Of a stretch of DNA of 64,000 nucleotides, positions 17,311 through 26,512 are shown piece by piece. The translations under genes were made by a program, and so were the position numbers. Below the pieces are notes generated by a model, which was given only the letters and a program-made list of their open reading frames with translations, was not told where the DNA came from and ran no database searches. Location of the stretch: positions 1,364,001-1,428,000 of the forward strand of contig NZ_CP032744.1 of assembly GCF_003641145.1 (NCBI RefSeq). The letters run 5' to 3'. Each line of letters begins with the position of its first letter. Within the stretch, counting starts at the first letter, position 1. Origin of the DNA: Lactiplantibacillus paraplantarum (GTDB lineage Bacteria > Bacillota > Bacilli > Lactobacillales > Lactobacillaceae).

Positions 17311-17769
17311 GTGAAGAAGCAAGAGCGCCAACGCTACATTAAACGATTATTGAGTTCGAACGAAATTGAACGTCAAGAAGACTTTGTTAAGCTGTTACGT
17401 GCCGAGAATATTGACGTGACACAGGCAACAATTTCGCGCGATATTAAGGATATGCAGCTGGTCAAGGTTCCCTCGGCAACGGGCGGTTACCATTATAGTA
17501 TGCCAGTTCAGAAACAAATGGATACGGAGAAAAAACTTAAACGGACGCTGAAAGATGCTTACGTGTCCTATGCAACGCAGGATAAGTTTGTACTCATTAA
17601 GGTGTTGCCTGGTAATGGGCCGGCACTAGCAACTCTAATCGAAGCGATGCATTATGATGAAATTTTTGGGACCCTTGGTGATGATGCCAATGTCTTGATT
17701 ATTTGCAAGTCACTAGCCATGACTTTAGAGTTACAACAAAAAATTCAGCGCTTACTGAGTGATAATTAA
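17311..17769 (+). CDS. argR: Arginine repressor ArgR/AhrC
   Basis: Hexameric arginine-responsive regulator of arginine synthesis and catabolism. 152 residues. The N-terminal winged helix has VTQATISRDIKDMQLVKVP near residue 36. The C-terminal oligomerisation/arginine-binding domain has VLPGNGPALATLIEAM and EIFGTLGDDANVLIIC near residues 108-130, including the GDD that contacts arginine. GTG start after GGGGGTGAT. Next to recN as in Bacillus. L. plantarum encodes further ArgR paralogues elsewhere, so the division of labour is not known from this window. Confidence 0.92.
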   Translation: MKKQERQRYIKRLLSSNEIERQEDFVKLLRAENIDVTQATISRDIKDMQLVKVPSATGGYHYSMPVQKQMDTEKKLKRTLKDAYVSYATQDKFVLIKVLPGNGPALATLIEAMHYDEIFGTLGDDANVLIICKSLAMTLELQQKIQRLLSDN

Positions 17770-17785
17770 GTCAGTAAGTCGTCTT

Positions 17786-17820
17786 CGACCTGTTCACACG
17801 CGTGTCAGGTCGCTTTTTTT
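17786..17820 (+). terminator. Terminator after argR
   Basis: CGACCTG and CAGGTCG arms flank a 12-nt loop, followed by C and seven T. Confidence 0.85.
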
Positions 17821-17869
17821 AAAATTTATAGGCTACTGGTAACGCAATTGCTTTTAAGGAGGGCTTGCG

Positions 17870-19564
17870 GTGTTACAAGAATTATCAATTACGAACTTTG
17901 CAATCATTGAACACTTAGATATTGCTTTTGAAGCTGGGATGACAGTTTTGACTGGTGAGACTGGTGCTGGTAAATCAATTATTATCGATGCGGTTGGTCT
18001 ATTAGCGGGTGGTCGCGGATCATCGGAGTTTATTCGGACTGGTGCTGACAAGGCCATCTTGCAAGGTATGTTTATCCTGCCTGCCGATGGGGTCACGGCC
18101 CAATTACTAGATGAAGCTGGCATTGAACACGCCGATAATACCGTCATTTTACAGCGGGAAATCACTAAAAGTGGTCGTAATACGTGCCGCATCAACGGGA
18201 TGTTAGTCAACACGACCACTTTAAAGCAGATTGGTGAAACGATTGTTGATATTCATGGTCAAAATGAGCATCAGGAGTTAATGCAACCTGAAAAACATCT
18301 GGGGTTGCTTGATGAATTTGCAACGACTAAGATTCGTAAATTAAAACAGCGCTATCACCAACAATATGATCGTTATCAGCAATTGAATCGTGAATTACGA
18401 CAAAAAAATGCCAATGAAAAAGAGTGGGCCCAACGCTTAGATATGTTGAATTTTCAAGTTGACGAGATTGCGGCCGCGCAAGTCAAAGTTGGTGAAGAAG
18501 CAAGCCTGATTGCTGAACGTGATCGGTTAGATAATTACCAGATGATCAATCAAGCGCTTCAGCAGAGTTACACGTTGCTGGCAGCGGGAGAAGAGACGAC
18601 TGGAGCTGTCGATATGGTCGGTACGGCGATGAACGCACTAGAACCAATTGCGAATTTGGATTCAGCATTTAACGAAATTACGGTAAATGTCAAGAATGCG
18701 TTTTATGGGCTACAAGATGCGGCTACTCAAATCTCAAACCAACTAGATTTGCAAGAATTTGATGAGGGGCGGCTTGATGAAATTGAGCAACGGTTAGACG
18801 TGTTGGCTCAGTTAAAACGCAAATATGGTGACTCAGAACAACAAATTTTAGATTATTATCAAAAAATTGCGACTGAGTTGGCCAAGATGACCGATTCTGA
18901 AGAAAATAGTGAGGATTTGGCCCAACAAGTTGCCGACTTAAAGCAACAATTACTTGCTACTGGAGCGTCATTGTCTGATAAACGACGAGCTGCTGCTAAA
19001 GTATTACAACGTCAGATCCATCAGGAACTAAAGGATTTGTACATGGATAAGGCAATCTTTGAAGTGCGCTTCAAGCCGACAAAGGGTCAAATTTACCGCA
19101 GTGGGCTTGATAGTGTTGAGTTTTATATTCAGACTAATCCGGGTGAACGGATGCGCCCCCTGGCCAAGATTGCCTCAGGTGGGGAACTTTCGCGAATGAT
19201 GCTGGCTTTGAAAACGATTTTTTCTGAATCACAAGGGATTACGAGTATTATTTTCGATGAAGTCGATACAGGTGTCAGTGGTCGGGTTGCCCAGGCAATT
19301 GCCGAAAAGATCAATGGCATCGCCCATTTCTCGCAAGTCTTGTGTATTACCCATCTGCCACAGGTTGCAGCGATGAGTGACCACCATTACTTTATTGCGA
19401 AAAAAATTACTGGTAAGCGTACCAAAACAAGTGTGACGAAGCTAGATAATGCCGCACGTGTCCAAGAATTGGCTCGGATGTTGGCGGGAACAAAGGTAAC
19501 GAAGTTGTCGCTTGAACATGCCGAGGAATTATTACAATTAGCGGATGAAGAAAAGGACCGTTGA
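17870..19564 (+). CDS. recN: DNA repair protein RecN
   Basis: SMC-like ATPase acting early in double-strand-break repair. 564 residues. Walker A GETGAGKS at about residues 29-36, a central coiled coil (about 150-370), signature LASGGELSRMMLALK near residue 430 and Walker B TSIIFDEVDTGVSG near residue 455. AAGGAGGG before the GTG start. Transcribed after the argR terminator and closed by its own hairpin. No obvious SOS box was identified upstream. Confidence 0.96.
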   Translation: MLQELSITNFAIIEHLDIAFEAGMTVLTGETGAGKSIIIDAVGLLAGGRGSSEFIRTGADKAILQGMFILPADGVTAQLLDEAGIEHADNTVILQREITKSGRNTCRINGMLVNTTTLKQIGETIVDIHGQNEHQELMQPEKHLGLLDEFATTKIRKLKQRYHQQYDRYQQLNRELRQKNANEKEWAQRLDMLNFQVDEIAAAQVKVGEEASLIAERDRLDNYQMINQALQQSYTLLAAGEETTGAVDMVGTAMNALEPIANLDSAFNEITVNVKNAFYGLQDAATQISNQLDLQEFDEGRLDEIEQRLDVLAQLKRKYGDSEQQILDYYQKIATELAKMTDSEENSEDLAQQVADLKQQLLATGASLSDKRRAAAKVLQRQIHQELKDLYMDKAIFEVRFKPTKGQIYRSGLDSVEFYIQTNPGERMRPLAKIASGGELSRMMLALKTIFSESQGITSIIFDEVDTGVSGRVAQAIAEKINGIAHFSQVLCITHLPQVAAMSDHHYFIAKKITGKRTKTSVTKLDNAARVQELARMLAGTKVTKLSLEHAEELLQLADEEKDR

Positions 19565-19590
19565 TAAGATTTTAGTTGCGCATTTAATAG

Positions 19591-19619
19591 GACTAACCGT
19601 ATCAGGGTTGGTCTTTTTT
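19591..19619 (+). terminator. Terminator after recN
   Basis: GACTAACC pairs with GGGTTGGTC (one bulge) around GTATCA, followed by T6. Confidence 0.85.
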
Positions 19620-20077
19620 GTTAGGCTAATTAAGTTAAGACGTTATTAGTAATACGGATAAGGATAGCGATAACTTACAATATCATGCGTTGTATTAGTT
19701 GCCATTTGATTGAAACCGGTTGTTAGTTAGATTGCTGCTCATCAGCAGGTGCGGGCTACTATGGCCGCTATACCGAGCGAATAGCACGTGTCTACTATCG
19801 GCTTGAAAGCGTGTGAAATTTTCTGCCTTGGATACAAGTCTTATTCTGAGTCGTTGACCTCTTAATTGCTAGGGTTTCTAGGCGGATTACTTTAGGGTTT
19901 AAGGGTTGGCCTGCTTGGATTACGATTTCCAACCGATGAATTCAGCACAATTGCGTGGCCCTATTAGAAATTTAAGTGATATTTTCCAAAATACAGTGGC
20001 GAGCACGATAAAATACGCAGTTTATATGTCGTGTCGTTTGCATTTTGCTTTCGTTATAAGTTATGCTGATTATAGTA
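19620..20077. other. Gap with no gene seen
   Basis: 458 bp before opuCA. A 60-codon frame (19906-20088) has no ribosome binding site and runs into the operon's control region, so it is not taken as a gene. Nothing else recognised. Confidence 0.4.
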
Positions 20078-20104
20078 CAGTTTATTAAGCAATAAAATAA
20101 ACTG
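20078..20104. promoter_or_regulatory. Inverted repeat at the opuC operon start
   Basis: CAGTTTATT (20078-20086) and AATAAACTG (20096-20104) form a perfect 9-bp dyad with a 9-bp spacer, ending 23 bp before the proposed opuCA start. AT-rich TATAGT-like sequence lies immediately upstream. The position fits an operator for an osmotic-stress regulator. This is inference. Confidence 0.5.
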
Positions 20105-20127
20105 AGTAAATGATTGGAGTGATGAGG

Positions 20128-21324
20128 TTGTTTCTGACAATGGAACATTTGAATAAAACGTATCCGGGTGGCAAAGTTGCCGTTGAAGATTTTAATTTAG
20201 AAATCGAAAAAGGTGAATTTGTTTGTTTCATCGGGACGTCTGGTTCAGGTAAAACGACCACGATGCGGATGATTAATCGGATGTTAAGTCAGACTTCCGG
20301 TACCATTAAGCTTAATGGTAAGGATATTAGCCAGATTGACCCGGTTAAGCTACGGCGGCAAATTGGTTACGTGATTCAAAATATTGGGTTAATGCCCCAT
20401 ATGACGATTCGGGATAACATTACCTTAGTGCCACGATTATTAAAGTGGCCTCAGGATAAAATGGATGAACGGGCTAAGGAAATGATTAAACTGGTCGAAT
20501 TGCCAGAAGATTACTTGGACCGTTACCCGTCAGAACTTTCAGGTGGGCAGCAGCAACGGATCGGGGTTGTCCGGGCATTAGCTGCGGACCAAGACTTAGT
20601 ATTGATGGATGAACCTTTTGGGGCGTTGGACCCAATTACGCGTGAAGCATTGCAAGATCTGGTTAAAGATTTGCAAGAACGGCTGGGCAAGACGTTTGTA
20701 TTTGTGACCCATGATATGGATGAAGCGTTAAAATTAGCGACACGAATCGTCATTATGGATGGCGGCGATATCATGCAAGTCGATACACCAGATGGCATTT
20801 TACGCCATCCGGCAAATGAATTTGTGGAGAATTTGATTGGTAAGGATCGCTTAATTCAAGCACGGCCAAGCATCACAACGGTTGGTCAAGTGATGTTGAA
20901 AGATCCGATTGCAACAACTCCTGGCAAGTCATTGACGGTTGCGTTACGTCAAATGCATGATAAGCGAGTTGACTCCTTATTAGTAACCGATGAAGCGGGA
21001 ATTTTGAAGGGCGTCATTGGTATCGAAGATGTTGATTATAACTTTAATTCAGCCACTAGTGTTGGTGATATTATGAAAACCGATATATTCTACGTTCAAT
21101 CGAATTCGTTAATTCGTGATACGGTGGAGCGGATTTTGAAACGCGGCTTAAAGAATATTCCTGTGGTTGATGATCAACATCGGTTAGTCGGTATCGTGAC
21201 CCGGGCTACTTTGGTTGATATTGTGTATGATGCACTCTGGGGCGATGAAGACGAAGATGAAGCTGAAAATAATATTCATCATGGGGAGGACGATGCGCCC
21301 GCTGAAGGCGGTGAACAGGGATGA
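20128..21324 (+). CDS. opuCA: Glycine betaine/carnitine/choline ABC transporter, ATP-binding protein
   Basis: Energises uptake of quaternary-ammonium osmoprotectants. About 398 residues. Walker A GTSGSGKT near residue 36, signature LSGGQQQR near 137, Walker [13 protein letters not shown] near 156, then two CBS domains (about 250-375) that sense ionic strength, and an acidic tail. The start is uncertain: TTG 20128 has GGAG nine bases upstream, while ATG 20122 and ATG 20110 are possible but badly spaced or overlapping. Heads the opuCABCD operon; overlaps opuCB by four bases. Confidence 0.95.
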   Translation: MFLTMEHLNKTYPGGKVAVEDFNLEIEKGEFVCFIGTSGSGKTTTMRMINRMLSQTSGTIKLNGKDISQIDPVKLRRQIGYVIQNIGLMPHMTIRDNITLVPRLLKWPQDKMDERAKEMIKLVELPEDYLDRYPSELSGGQQQRIGVVRALAADQDLVLMDEPFGALDPITREALQDLVKDLQERLGKTFVFVTHDMDEALKLATRIVIMDGGDIMQVDTPDGILRHPANEFVENLIGKDRLIQARPSITTVGQVMLKDPIATTPGKSLTVALRQMHDKRVDSLLVTDEAGILKGVIGIEDVDYNFNSATSVGDIMKTDIFYVQSNSLIRDTVERILKRGLKNIPVVDDQHRLVGIVTRATLVDIVYDALWGDEDEDEAENNIHHGEDDAPAEGGEQG

Positions 21325-21950
21325 TAACTTTCCTACAAAACTATGGTTTGCAGCTACTGGTTAAGACCTGGCAACACTTGTATATTTCGGCGTTTTCACT
21401 GTTCTTAGGGATTATTGTAGCGGTGCCGATTGGTATTTTGCTCACACGGGTAAAGCCGATTGCGAATGTTGTCATGTCGATTGCTAGTATGTTACAAACC
21501 ATTCCAGCGATGGCCTTGTTGGCCTTAATGATTCCGTTTTTCGGGATTGGGGCAATTCCAGCCATCATTGCGTTGTTCATCTATTCGTTATTACCGATTC
21601 TCCGTAATACCTACTTAGGGATGGAAGATGTTGATCCCGCTTTGGTCGATGCAGCCAAGGGAATGGGAATGACCAACTGGCAATCAATTGTTAAAGTTGA
21701 GTTACCGATGGCCGCACCAGTTATTATGGCCGGTATTCGGTTATCCGCAACGTACGTTATTGCCTGGGCCGCTTTAGCATCTTATATTGGTGCCGGTGGC
21801 CTTGGGGACTTTATCTTTAATGGGTTAAACCTCTATCGAACTGACTTAATTTTGGGTGGTTCGATTCCGGTGATTATTTTGGCCCTCATCGTTGATTGGC
21901 TGTTGGGTAAACTGGAAGCAGCGGTTACCCCAAGAACCACACAAGCGTAG
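21321..21950 (+). CDS. opuCB: Osmoprotectant ABC transporter permease
   Basis: Integral membrane permease. 209 residues with about five or six hydrophobic helices and the EAA loop ([20 protein letters not shown] near residue 113) that docks on OpuCA. ATGA overlap with opuCA. Paralogous to opuCD; the two probably form the heterodimeric channel. Confidence 0.94.
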   Translation: MITFLQNYGLQLLVKTWQHLYISAFSLFLGIIVAVPIGILLTRVKPIANVVMSIASMLQTIPAMALLALMIPFFGIGAIPAIIALFIYSLLPILRNTYLGMEDVDPALVDAAKGMGMTNWQSIVKVELPMAAPVIMAGIRLSATYVIAWAALASYIGAGGLGDFIFNGLNLYRTDLILGGSIPVIILALIVDWLLGKLEAAVTPRTTQA

Positions 21951-21962
21951 GGGGGATTGAAG

Positions 21963-22898
21963 ATGAAGAAAATTAAAAAGTGGTTGTTAGGTGTTGTTGC
22001 AACGGTTGCCAGTGGGTTGTTATTGGCTGGCTGTGGTTTTCCGGGGTTATCTGGGACCTCATCAGATACCATTCGGATTGCATCGCAAAACACGACGGAA
22101 CAACAAATTATGGCATATATGATTCAAGACATGATCAAGCACTACTCTAACTTAAATACCACGATCATTAATAATTTAGGATCTGGGACGGTTAGTTTCA
22201 ATGCGTTGAAGAATGATCAGGCTGATATTTCAGCGATTCGTTATACTGGGACAGACTTAACGACGATTCTGGGCGAAAAGATGGATCGGGGTAATATCAA
22301 GTCGATTGACCAAAAAGTTCGCTCACAGTTCAACAGCAAGTATCAGATGACCTACTTCCCAAGTTATGGCTTTGCCGATACCTATGCTTTTATGGTGACT
22401 AAAGCGACGGCTAAGAAATATCATTTGAATACTGTTAGTGATATGAAAAAAGTGGCTTCGAAGCTGACGGTTGGGTTGGATCAAATCTGGACAGAACGGA
22501 AGGGTGACGGTTATGCCGCCTTCCAAAAACTGTACGGGTATCAATTCGGCAAGACTTATCCAATGCAAATTGGGTTGGTCTACGATGCACTGGAATCTGG
22601 TAAGATGAATGCCATCCTCGGATACTCTACCGATGGCCGAATTGGCAGTTATGATTTGAAGATTTTGAAAGATGATAAGAATTTCTTCCCACCATACAAT
22701 GCAAGTGCGGTTGCGACGAACAAGGTGTTGAAGGAACATCCGAAGTTAAAATCTATTTTAAGTCGCTTAAATGGCAAAATCAGTTTGAAGACGATGCAAA
22801 ACTTGAATTATCAAGTGGATAATAACTTAGTGGAACCGGAAGTGGTTGCTAAACAGTTCCTTGAAAAGCATAATTATTTTGAAGGGAGTGACAAATAA
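21963..22898 (+). CDS. opuCC: Osmoprotectant-binding lipoprotein
   Basis: Extracytoplasmic substrate-binding lipoprotein of the OpuC system. 311 residues. The basic N-terminus (KKIKKW) and hydrophobic core lead to the lipobox LAGC, with the lipidated cysteine at residue 24. The OpuAC-type binding fold follows (DTIRIASQNTTEQQIMAYM). The ATG at 21963 has GGGGGA six bases upstream; the TTG two codons earlier is too close. Its end shares one base with opuCD's start. Confidence 0.94.
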   Translation: MKKIKKWLLGVVATVASGLLLAGCGFPGLSGTSSDTIRIASQNTTEQQIMAYMIQDMIKHYSNLNTTIINNLGSGTVSFNALKNDQADISAIRYTGTDLTTILGEKMDRGNIKSIDQKVRSQFNSKYQMTYFPSYGFADTYAFMVTKATAKKYHLNTVSDMKKVASKLTVGLDQIWTERKGDGYAAFQKLYGYQFGKTYPMQIGLVYDALESGKMNAILGYSTDGRIGSYDLKILKDDKNFFPPYNASAVATNKVLKEHPKLKSILSRLNGKISLKTMQNLNYQVDNNLVEPEVVAKQFLEKHNYFEGSDK

Positions 22899-23551
22899 TG
22901 GCGCAGATGAACTTACTGCAACAGTTGATATACTATTACCAACAAAACGGTGTGTACGTGTTAAGCCAATTCTCGCGTCACTTCTTGATTTCAATTTACG
23001 GGGTGTTGTTTGCAGCAATTGTCGGGATTCCAATCGGCATCTTCATTGCGCATCATAGTCGGCTAAGTGCCACAGTGATTGCGATTGCCAACGTGATTCA
23101 AACGATTCCATCATTAGCGATGTTGTCGATTATCATGATTGGATTAGGACTTGGCGTCAATACGGTCATTGTAACGGTCTTCTTATACGCGTTGTTACCG
23201 ATTATTAAGAATACTTATACTGGGATGCAAAATGTCAGTGCCAGTATTTTAGATTCTGGTAAGGGTATGGGAATGACACGCTGGCAGTTACTGCGGATGG
23301 TAGAATTGCCATTGTCATTATCGGTGATTATGGCTGGGCTCCGCAATGCACTCGTGTTAGCCATCGGGATTACCGCTATTGGGACCTTCGTCGGTGCCGG
23401 TGGTTTAGGTGATATCATTATTCGGGGAACCAATGCCACGAATGGTGGGGCAATTATCCTGGCTGGGGCGTTACCAACGGCCTTAATGGCAATTATTGCT
23501 GATACGGTATTGGCTTGGATTGAAAAGCGCGCCGATCCGACACAGAAATAA
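22898..23551 (+). CDS. opuCD: Osmoprotectant ABC transporter permease
   Basis: Second membrane permease of OpuC. 217 residues, multiple hydrophobic helices, EAA loop GKGMGMTRWQLLRMVELPLS near residue 125. Start codon overlaps the opuCC stop (TAATG). Last gene of the operon, followed by a long-stem terminator. Confidence 0.94.
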   Translation: MAQMNLLQQLIYYYQQNGVYVLSQFSRHFLISIYGVLFAAIVGIPIGIFIAHHSRLSATVIAIANVIQTIPSLAMLSIIMIGLGLGVNTVIVTVFLYALLPIIKNTYTGMQNVSASILDSGKGMGMTRWQLLRMVELPLSLSVIMAGLRNALVLAIGITAIGTFVGAGGLGDIIIRGTNATNGGAIILAGALPTALMAIIADTVLAWIEKRADPTQK

Positions 23552-23584
23552 AACAAGGTAGCACATAAAGTCAAATAAGTTACT

Positions 23585-23659
23585 AAAAAAGATTGATTTA
23601 CAGGTACTCCGTACTCACTCATTCAGGGAAGTCAGTGGAGCTGTAACATCAATCTTTTT
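23585..23659 (+). terminator. Long-stem terminator after opuCD
   Basis: AAAAAGATTGAT plus TTACAG at the 5' side pair with CTGTAA plus ATCAATCTTTTT at the 3' side. The roughly 35-nt interior has further short pairings, and the T run follows. Confidence 0.8.
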
Positions 23660-23742
23660 GATTTGCATCAAAAACACCATGAGAATACGCAAGGTTGTAT
23701 TGAACATGATTTCATCTTTTGATGCAAGTATTAATGATTAAA

Positions 23743-24078
23743 TTAAACGCGTTTGATATAACGGATGGCATTAGGATCAACTAAATGGGTCAAATGTTGT
23801 TGTCGATTAATGAGAACTAACTGGCCACTAGTGAGTATCTTAAGCACGCCGTGAATATTATACGGGTGTGACTCAGTGAGTTGGGGTTGCATTTGTAACA
23901 TAATTTGATAATGTTCCATCCGTGCTTGAGTTAAGAACAAATCCCGCTGGAAAGCCGGCATCATTGGCAGTAAGGGCGCAATGACGGTCGGGGCAGCAGT
24001 AAAGTCATCCATAAATTGGCGATAGGAAGCGTGCAGATTCTTAGAAATTAGTTTTAAATTAGATTGTTGATTTTGCAT
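23743..24078 (-). CDS. Hypothetical protein, Gln/Met-rich
   Basis: 111-residue product, no recognised family, no signal or membrane segment. Contains PTVIAPLLPMMPAFQRDL and a run of Gln/Met (MEHYQIMLQMQPQL). It ends in a short beta-like section (GVLKILTSGQLVLINRQQHLTHLV). The ATG at 24078 has GAGGTGG four to ten bases upstream; the longer frame from 24096 would start before that site. Monocistronic, convergent with the opuC operon and divergent from gmk. Confidence 0.65.
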   Translation of the reverse strand: MQNQQSNLKLISKNLHASYRQFMDDFTAAPTVIAPLLPMMPAFQRDLFLTQARMEHYQIMLQMQPQLTESHPYNIHGVLKILTSGQLVLINRQQHLTHLVDPNAIRYIKRV

Positions 24079-24270
24079 ATTAGCCACCTCGAACATTTGT
24101 TTGTGTTTCCATTATACGAACAGGCGTTCTAAAAAGCAAGCCTAAAATTTATGAAATTTAACCTCTAAAAATGAAAAAAGGCTGTGTAACCTTGATAATA
24201 CTTGCAATATAAGGTTAAAAAGTGCAAAATAAACTTTAAAACATATTTTAATTAAGGGGAATTTGTGATC

Positions 24271-24891
24271 ATGGCGAAACAAGGCATGTTAATCGTCTTA
24301 TCAGGTCCTTCGGGTGTCGGTAAAGGTACCGTCCGCAAGGAAATCTTTGACTCAGATGATAACGATTTTCAATATTCAGTCTCGATGACGACGCGGCAAA
24401 TGCGTCCGGGCGAAGTAGATGGCAAGGACTACTATTTTGTGTCCAAAGAAGAGTTCGAGGATGAAATTAAGAGCGGCGGTATGCTTGAATATGCCAAGTA
24501 TGTTGACAATTACTATGGGACGCCCTTAAAATATATTAAGCAGTCGTTGGCGGCTGGCAAAGACGTTTTCTTAGAAATTGAAGTCAACGGGGCCATGCAA
24601 GTTCGCGAAAAAATGCCAGATGGTGTCTTCATTTTCTTGACACCACCAGATTTAATGGAGTTGAAGCACCGTATCATTGGTCGTGGGACTGATGACATGA
24701 GTGTGATCAATAAGCGAATGGCCAAAGCGGTCGATGAAATCAAAATGATGCGTAATTACGATTACGCGGTTATTAATGATGAAGTCCCACTAGCTGCTGA
24801 ACGAATCAAAGCGATTATTCGTAGTGAACGTTTTAGTGTTAAACGGGTCATGCCCGAGTATGAAGAAATGTTAGGAGATGCGGAATCATGA
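24271..24891 (+). CDS. gmk: Guanylate kinase
   Basis: Phosphorylates GMP to GDP with ATP. 206 residues. P-loop [10 protein letters not shown] near residue 10, GMP-binding [22 protein letters not shown] near residue 38, GTPLKYI near 85. The ATG at 24271 follows AGGGGAA by about ten bases; a GTG two codons earlier (24265) is also possible. Overlaps rpoZ by four bases, the standard Firmicute gmk-rpoZ pair. Confidence 0.96.
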
Positions 24892-25100
24892 TCTTATATC
24901 CATCAGTTGATGACTTATTGAAGCAAGTTAATTCGCGTTACTCATTGATTATGTTAGCTAGCAAGCGGGCCCACGAATTGGACGCCGGTGCAGCACCAAT
25001 GCTTAGCGAATACAAATCGGTTAAAACGATTGGTCGGGCCATGGAAGAAATTGCGGCCGGTGACTTAATGATCGATCCAGATGAAACTGACAAAGATTAG
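24888..25100 (+). CDS. rpoZ: RNA polymerase omega subunit
   Basis: 70-residue subunit that helps fold beta-prime. It shows the conserved helix [17 protein letters not shown] near residue 18 and [18 protein letters not shown] near residue 45. ATGA overlap with gmk, and closed by a terminator hairpin. Confidence 0.95.
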
Positions 25101-25112
25101 TAACAAAACGGT

Positions 25113-25145
25113 GTGCTAAGCCAGCTTGGGCTTGGCACTTTTTTT
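25113..25145 (+). terminator. Terminator after rpoZ
   Basis: GTGCTAAGCC pairs with GGCTTGGCAC with one mismatch, then T7. Confidence 0.88.
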
Positions 25146-25263
25146 ATGAAGAATGATGCGGACGTTCAGCTTCACGTTACTGTCGATTCTTGATACAATT
25201 GATTTATTAAAGTGCAAAAATTTCGATGAGATGCTTAGCGAGATTTTAGAAGGACGTGAAGAA

Positions 25264-26490
25264 GTGAGTATATGGACAAAGCGTCATGTGACGGTGGTCG
25301 TTAGTGGTGGGATTGCGAGTTATAAAGCGTTAGTGTTGATCCGTAGTCTAATGCGACAGGGGGCGGTGGTGCGAGTCGCGATGACAGCTCACGCAGCTGA
25401 ATTTATCACACCGCTGACCTTTCAAACTTTAACGCAGCAACCAGTGGTCATTGATGAGTTTACAACCACCGACCCACAGCACGTGGTTCACGTGGCGTTA
25501 GCCGACTGGACGGAAGTGATGATTCTGGTTCCGGCAACGGCTAATTTGATTGCTAAGGTGGCCAATGGTCTAGCCGATGATGCCGCAACGACGACAATCT
25601 TAGCGACGACCGCACCTAAGTTTGTGGTGCCAGCAATGAATTCACATATGTATGCTAATCCAGCTACTCAGCGTAATTTACAACAGTTGACGGCAGATGG
25701 CTTACACGTCTTAACTCCCGCTACGGGTATGTTAGCAGAAGGTTATGTTGGTCAAGGGCGGATGCCGGAACCAGAGGTGATTTTGGCCTGGTTGACAGAT
25801 CAATTGATTCAGCTGACGCCTGATTTACCATTAGCAGGGCGGCGAGTAGTCGTCACTGCGGGTGGCACGCGGGAAGCATTGGACCCTGTTCGGTTTATTA
25901 CTAACCGCTCATCTGGTAAGATGGGGTACGCGATAGCCCAAGTGGCGCGGGAGTTCGGTGCAACGGTGACACTTATTAGTGCAACAACGCATTTACCAGC
26001 ACCTAGTGGCGTTAAAGTTATGATGGTCGACTCGGCACAAGCCTTACTGACGGCCGTTAGTGATGTTTATGACGCTACAGATATTTTGGTGATGGCGGCG
26101 GCGGTTTCAGATTATCGGCCAGTCGAATTAGCTGACCAGAAGATTAAAAAACCAGCTGATCATGCTGACTTAACGTTACGGTTAACCGAAACACCGGATA
26201 TCTTAAAAACGCTGGCGGCCCGAAAACGCCATCAGTACGTGATTGGCTTTGCTGCTGAAACCCAATCTTTGTTAGCTAATGCAAATCGTAAGTTAACTAG
26301 CAAAAAATTGGATTTAATTGTTGCTAACGATGTTTCCAAGCCTGGAGTAGGGTTTAATGGTGATACGAATCAGGTTACTTTATTACGGCCGCAGCAGCAA
26401 CCGGTAACGACTGAATTAGCAACGAAATCCGTGATTGCAAGAAAGATTTTAACGACTGCGATTGCGGATGGTGCCGGCAAACAAGCATAA
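25264..26490 (+). CDS. coaBC: Bifunctional CoaBC (PPC synthetase/decarboxylase)
   Basis: Makes phosphopantothenoylcysteine and decarboxylates it to 4'-phosphopantetheine, on the path to CoA. 408 residues. The N-terminal flavoprotein decarboxylase half has VVVSGGIASYKA near residue 10 and PAMNSHMY near residue 125. The C-terminal CTP-dependent ligase half has TAGGTREALDPVRFITNRSSGKMG near residue 200. The GTG at 25264 follows GAAGGA. A longer frame from 25153 would start inside the rpoZ terminator/promoter interval. Start of the coaBC-priA-fmt-rsmB run. Confidence 0.94.
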   Translation: MSIWTKRHVTVVVSGGIASYKALVLIRSLMRQGAVVRVAMTAHAAEFITPLTFQTLTQQPVVIDEFTTTDPQHVVHVALADWTEVMILVPATANLIAKVANGLADDAATTTILATTAPKFVVPAMNSHMYANPATQRNLQQLTADGLHVLTPATGMLAEGYVGQGRMPEPEVILAWLTDQLIQLTPDLPLAGRRVVVTAGGTREALDPVRFITNRSSGKMGYAIAQVAREFGATVTLISATTHLPAPSGVKVMMVDSAQALLTAVSDVYDATDILVMAAAVSDYRPVELADQKIKKPADHADLTLRLTETPDILKTLAARKRHQYVIGFAAETQSLLANANRKLTSKKLDLIVANDVSKPGVGFNGDTNQVTLLRPQQQPVTTELATKSVIARKILTTAIADGAGKQA

Positions 26491-26512
26491 TTGAGTAGAG
26501 AGGAAGGGTCGT

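Noticed and set aside
19906..20088. 60-residue ORF before opuCA
   Set aside because: No ribosome binding site, unremarkable composition, and it overlaps the operon's control region.
25153..25263. N-terminal extension of CoaBC
   Set aside because: Starts at the edge of the rpoZ terminator, has no ribosome binding site and adds residues absent from the family.
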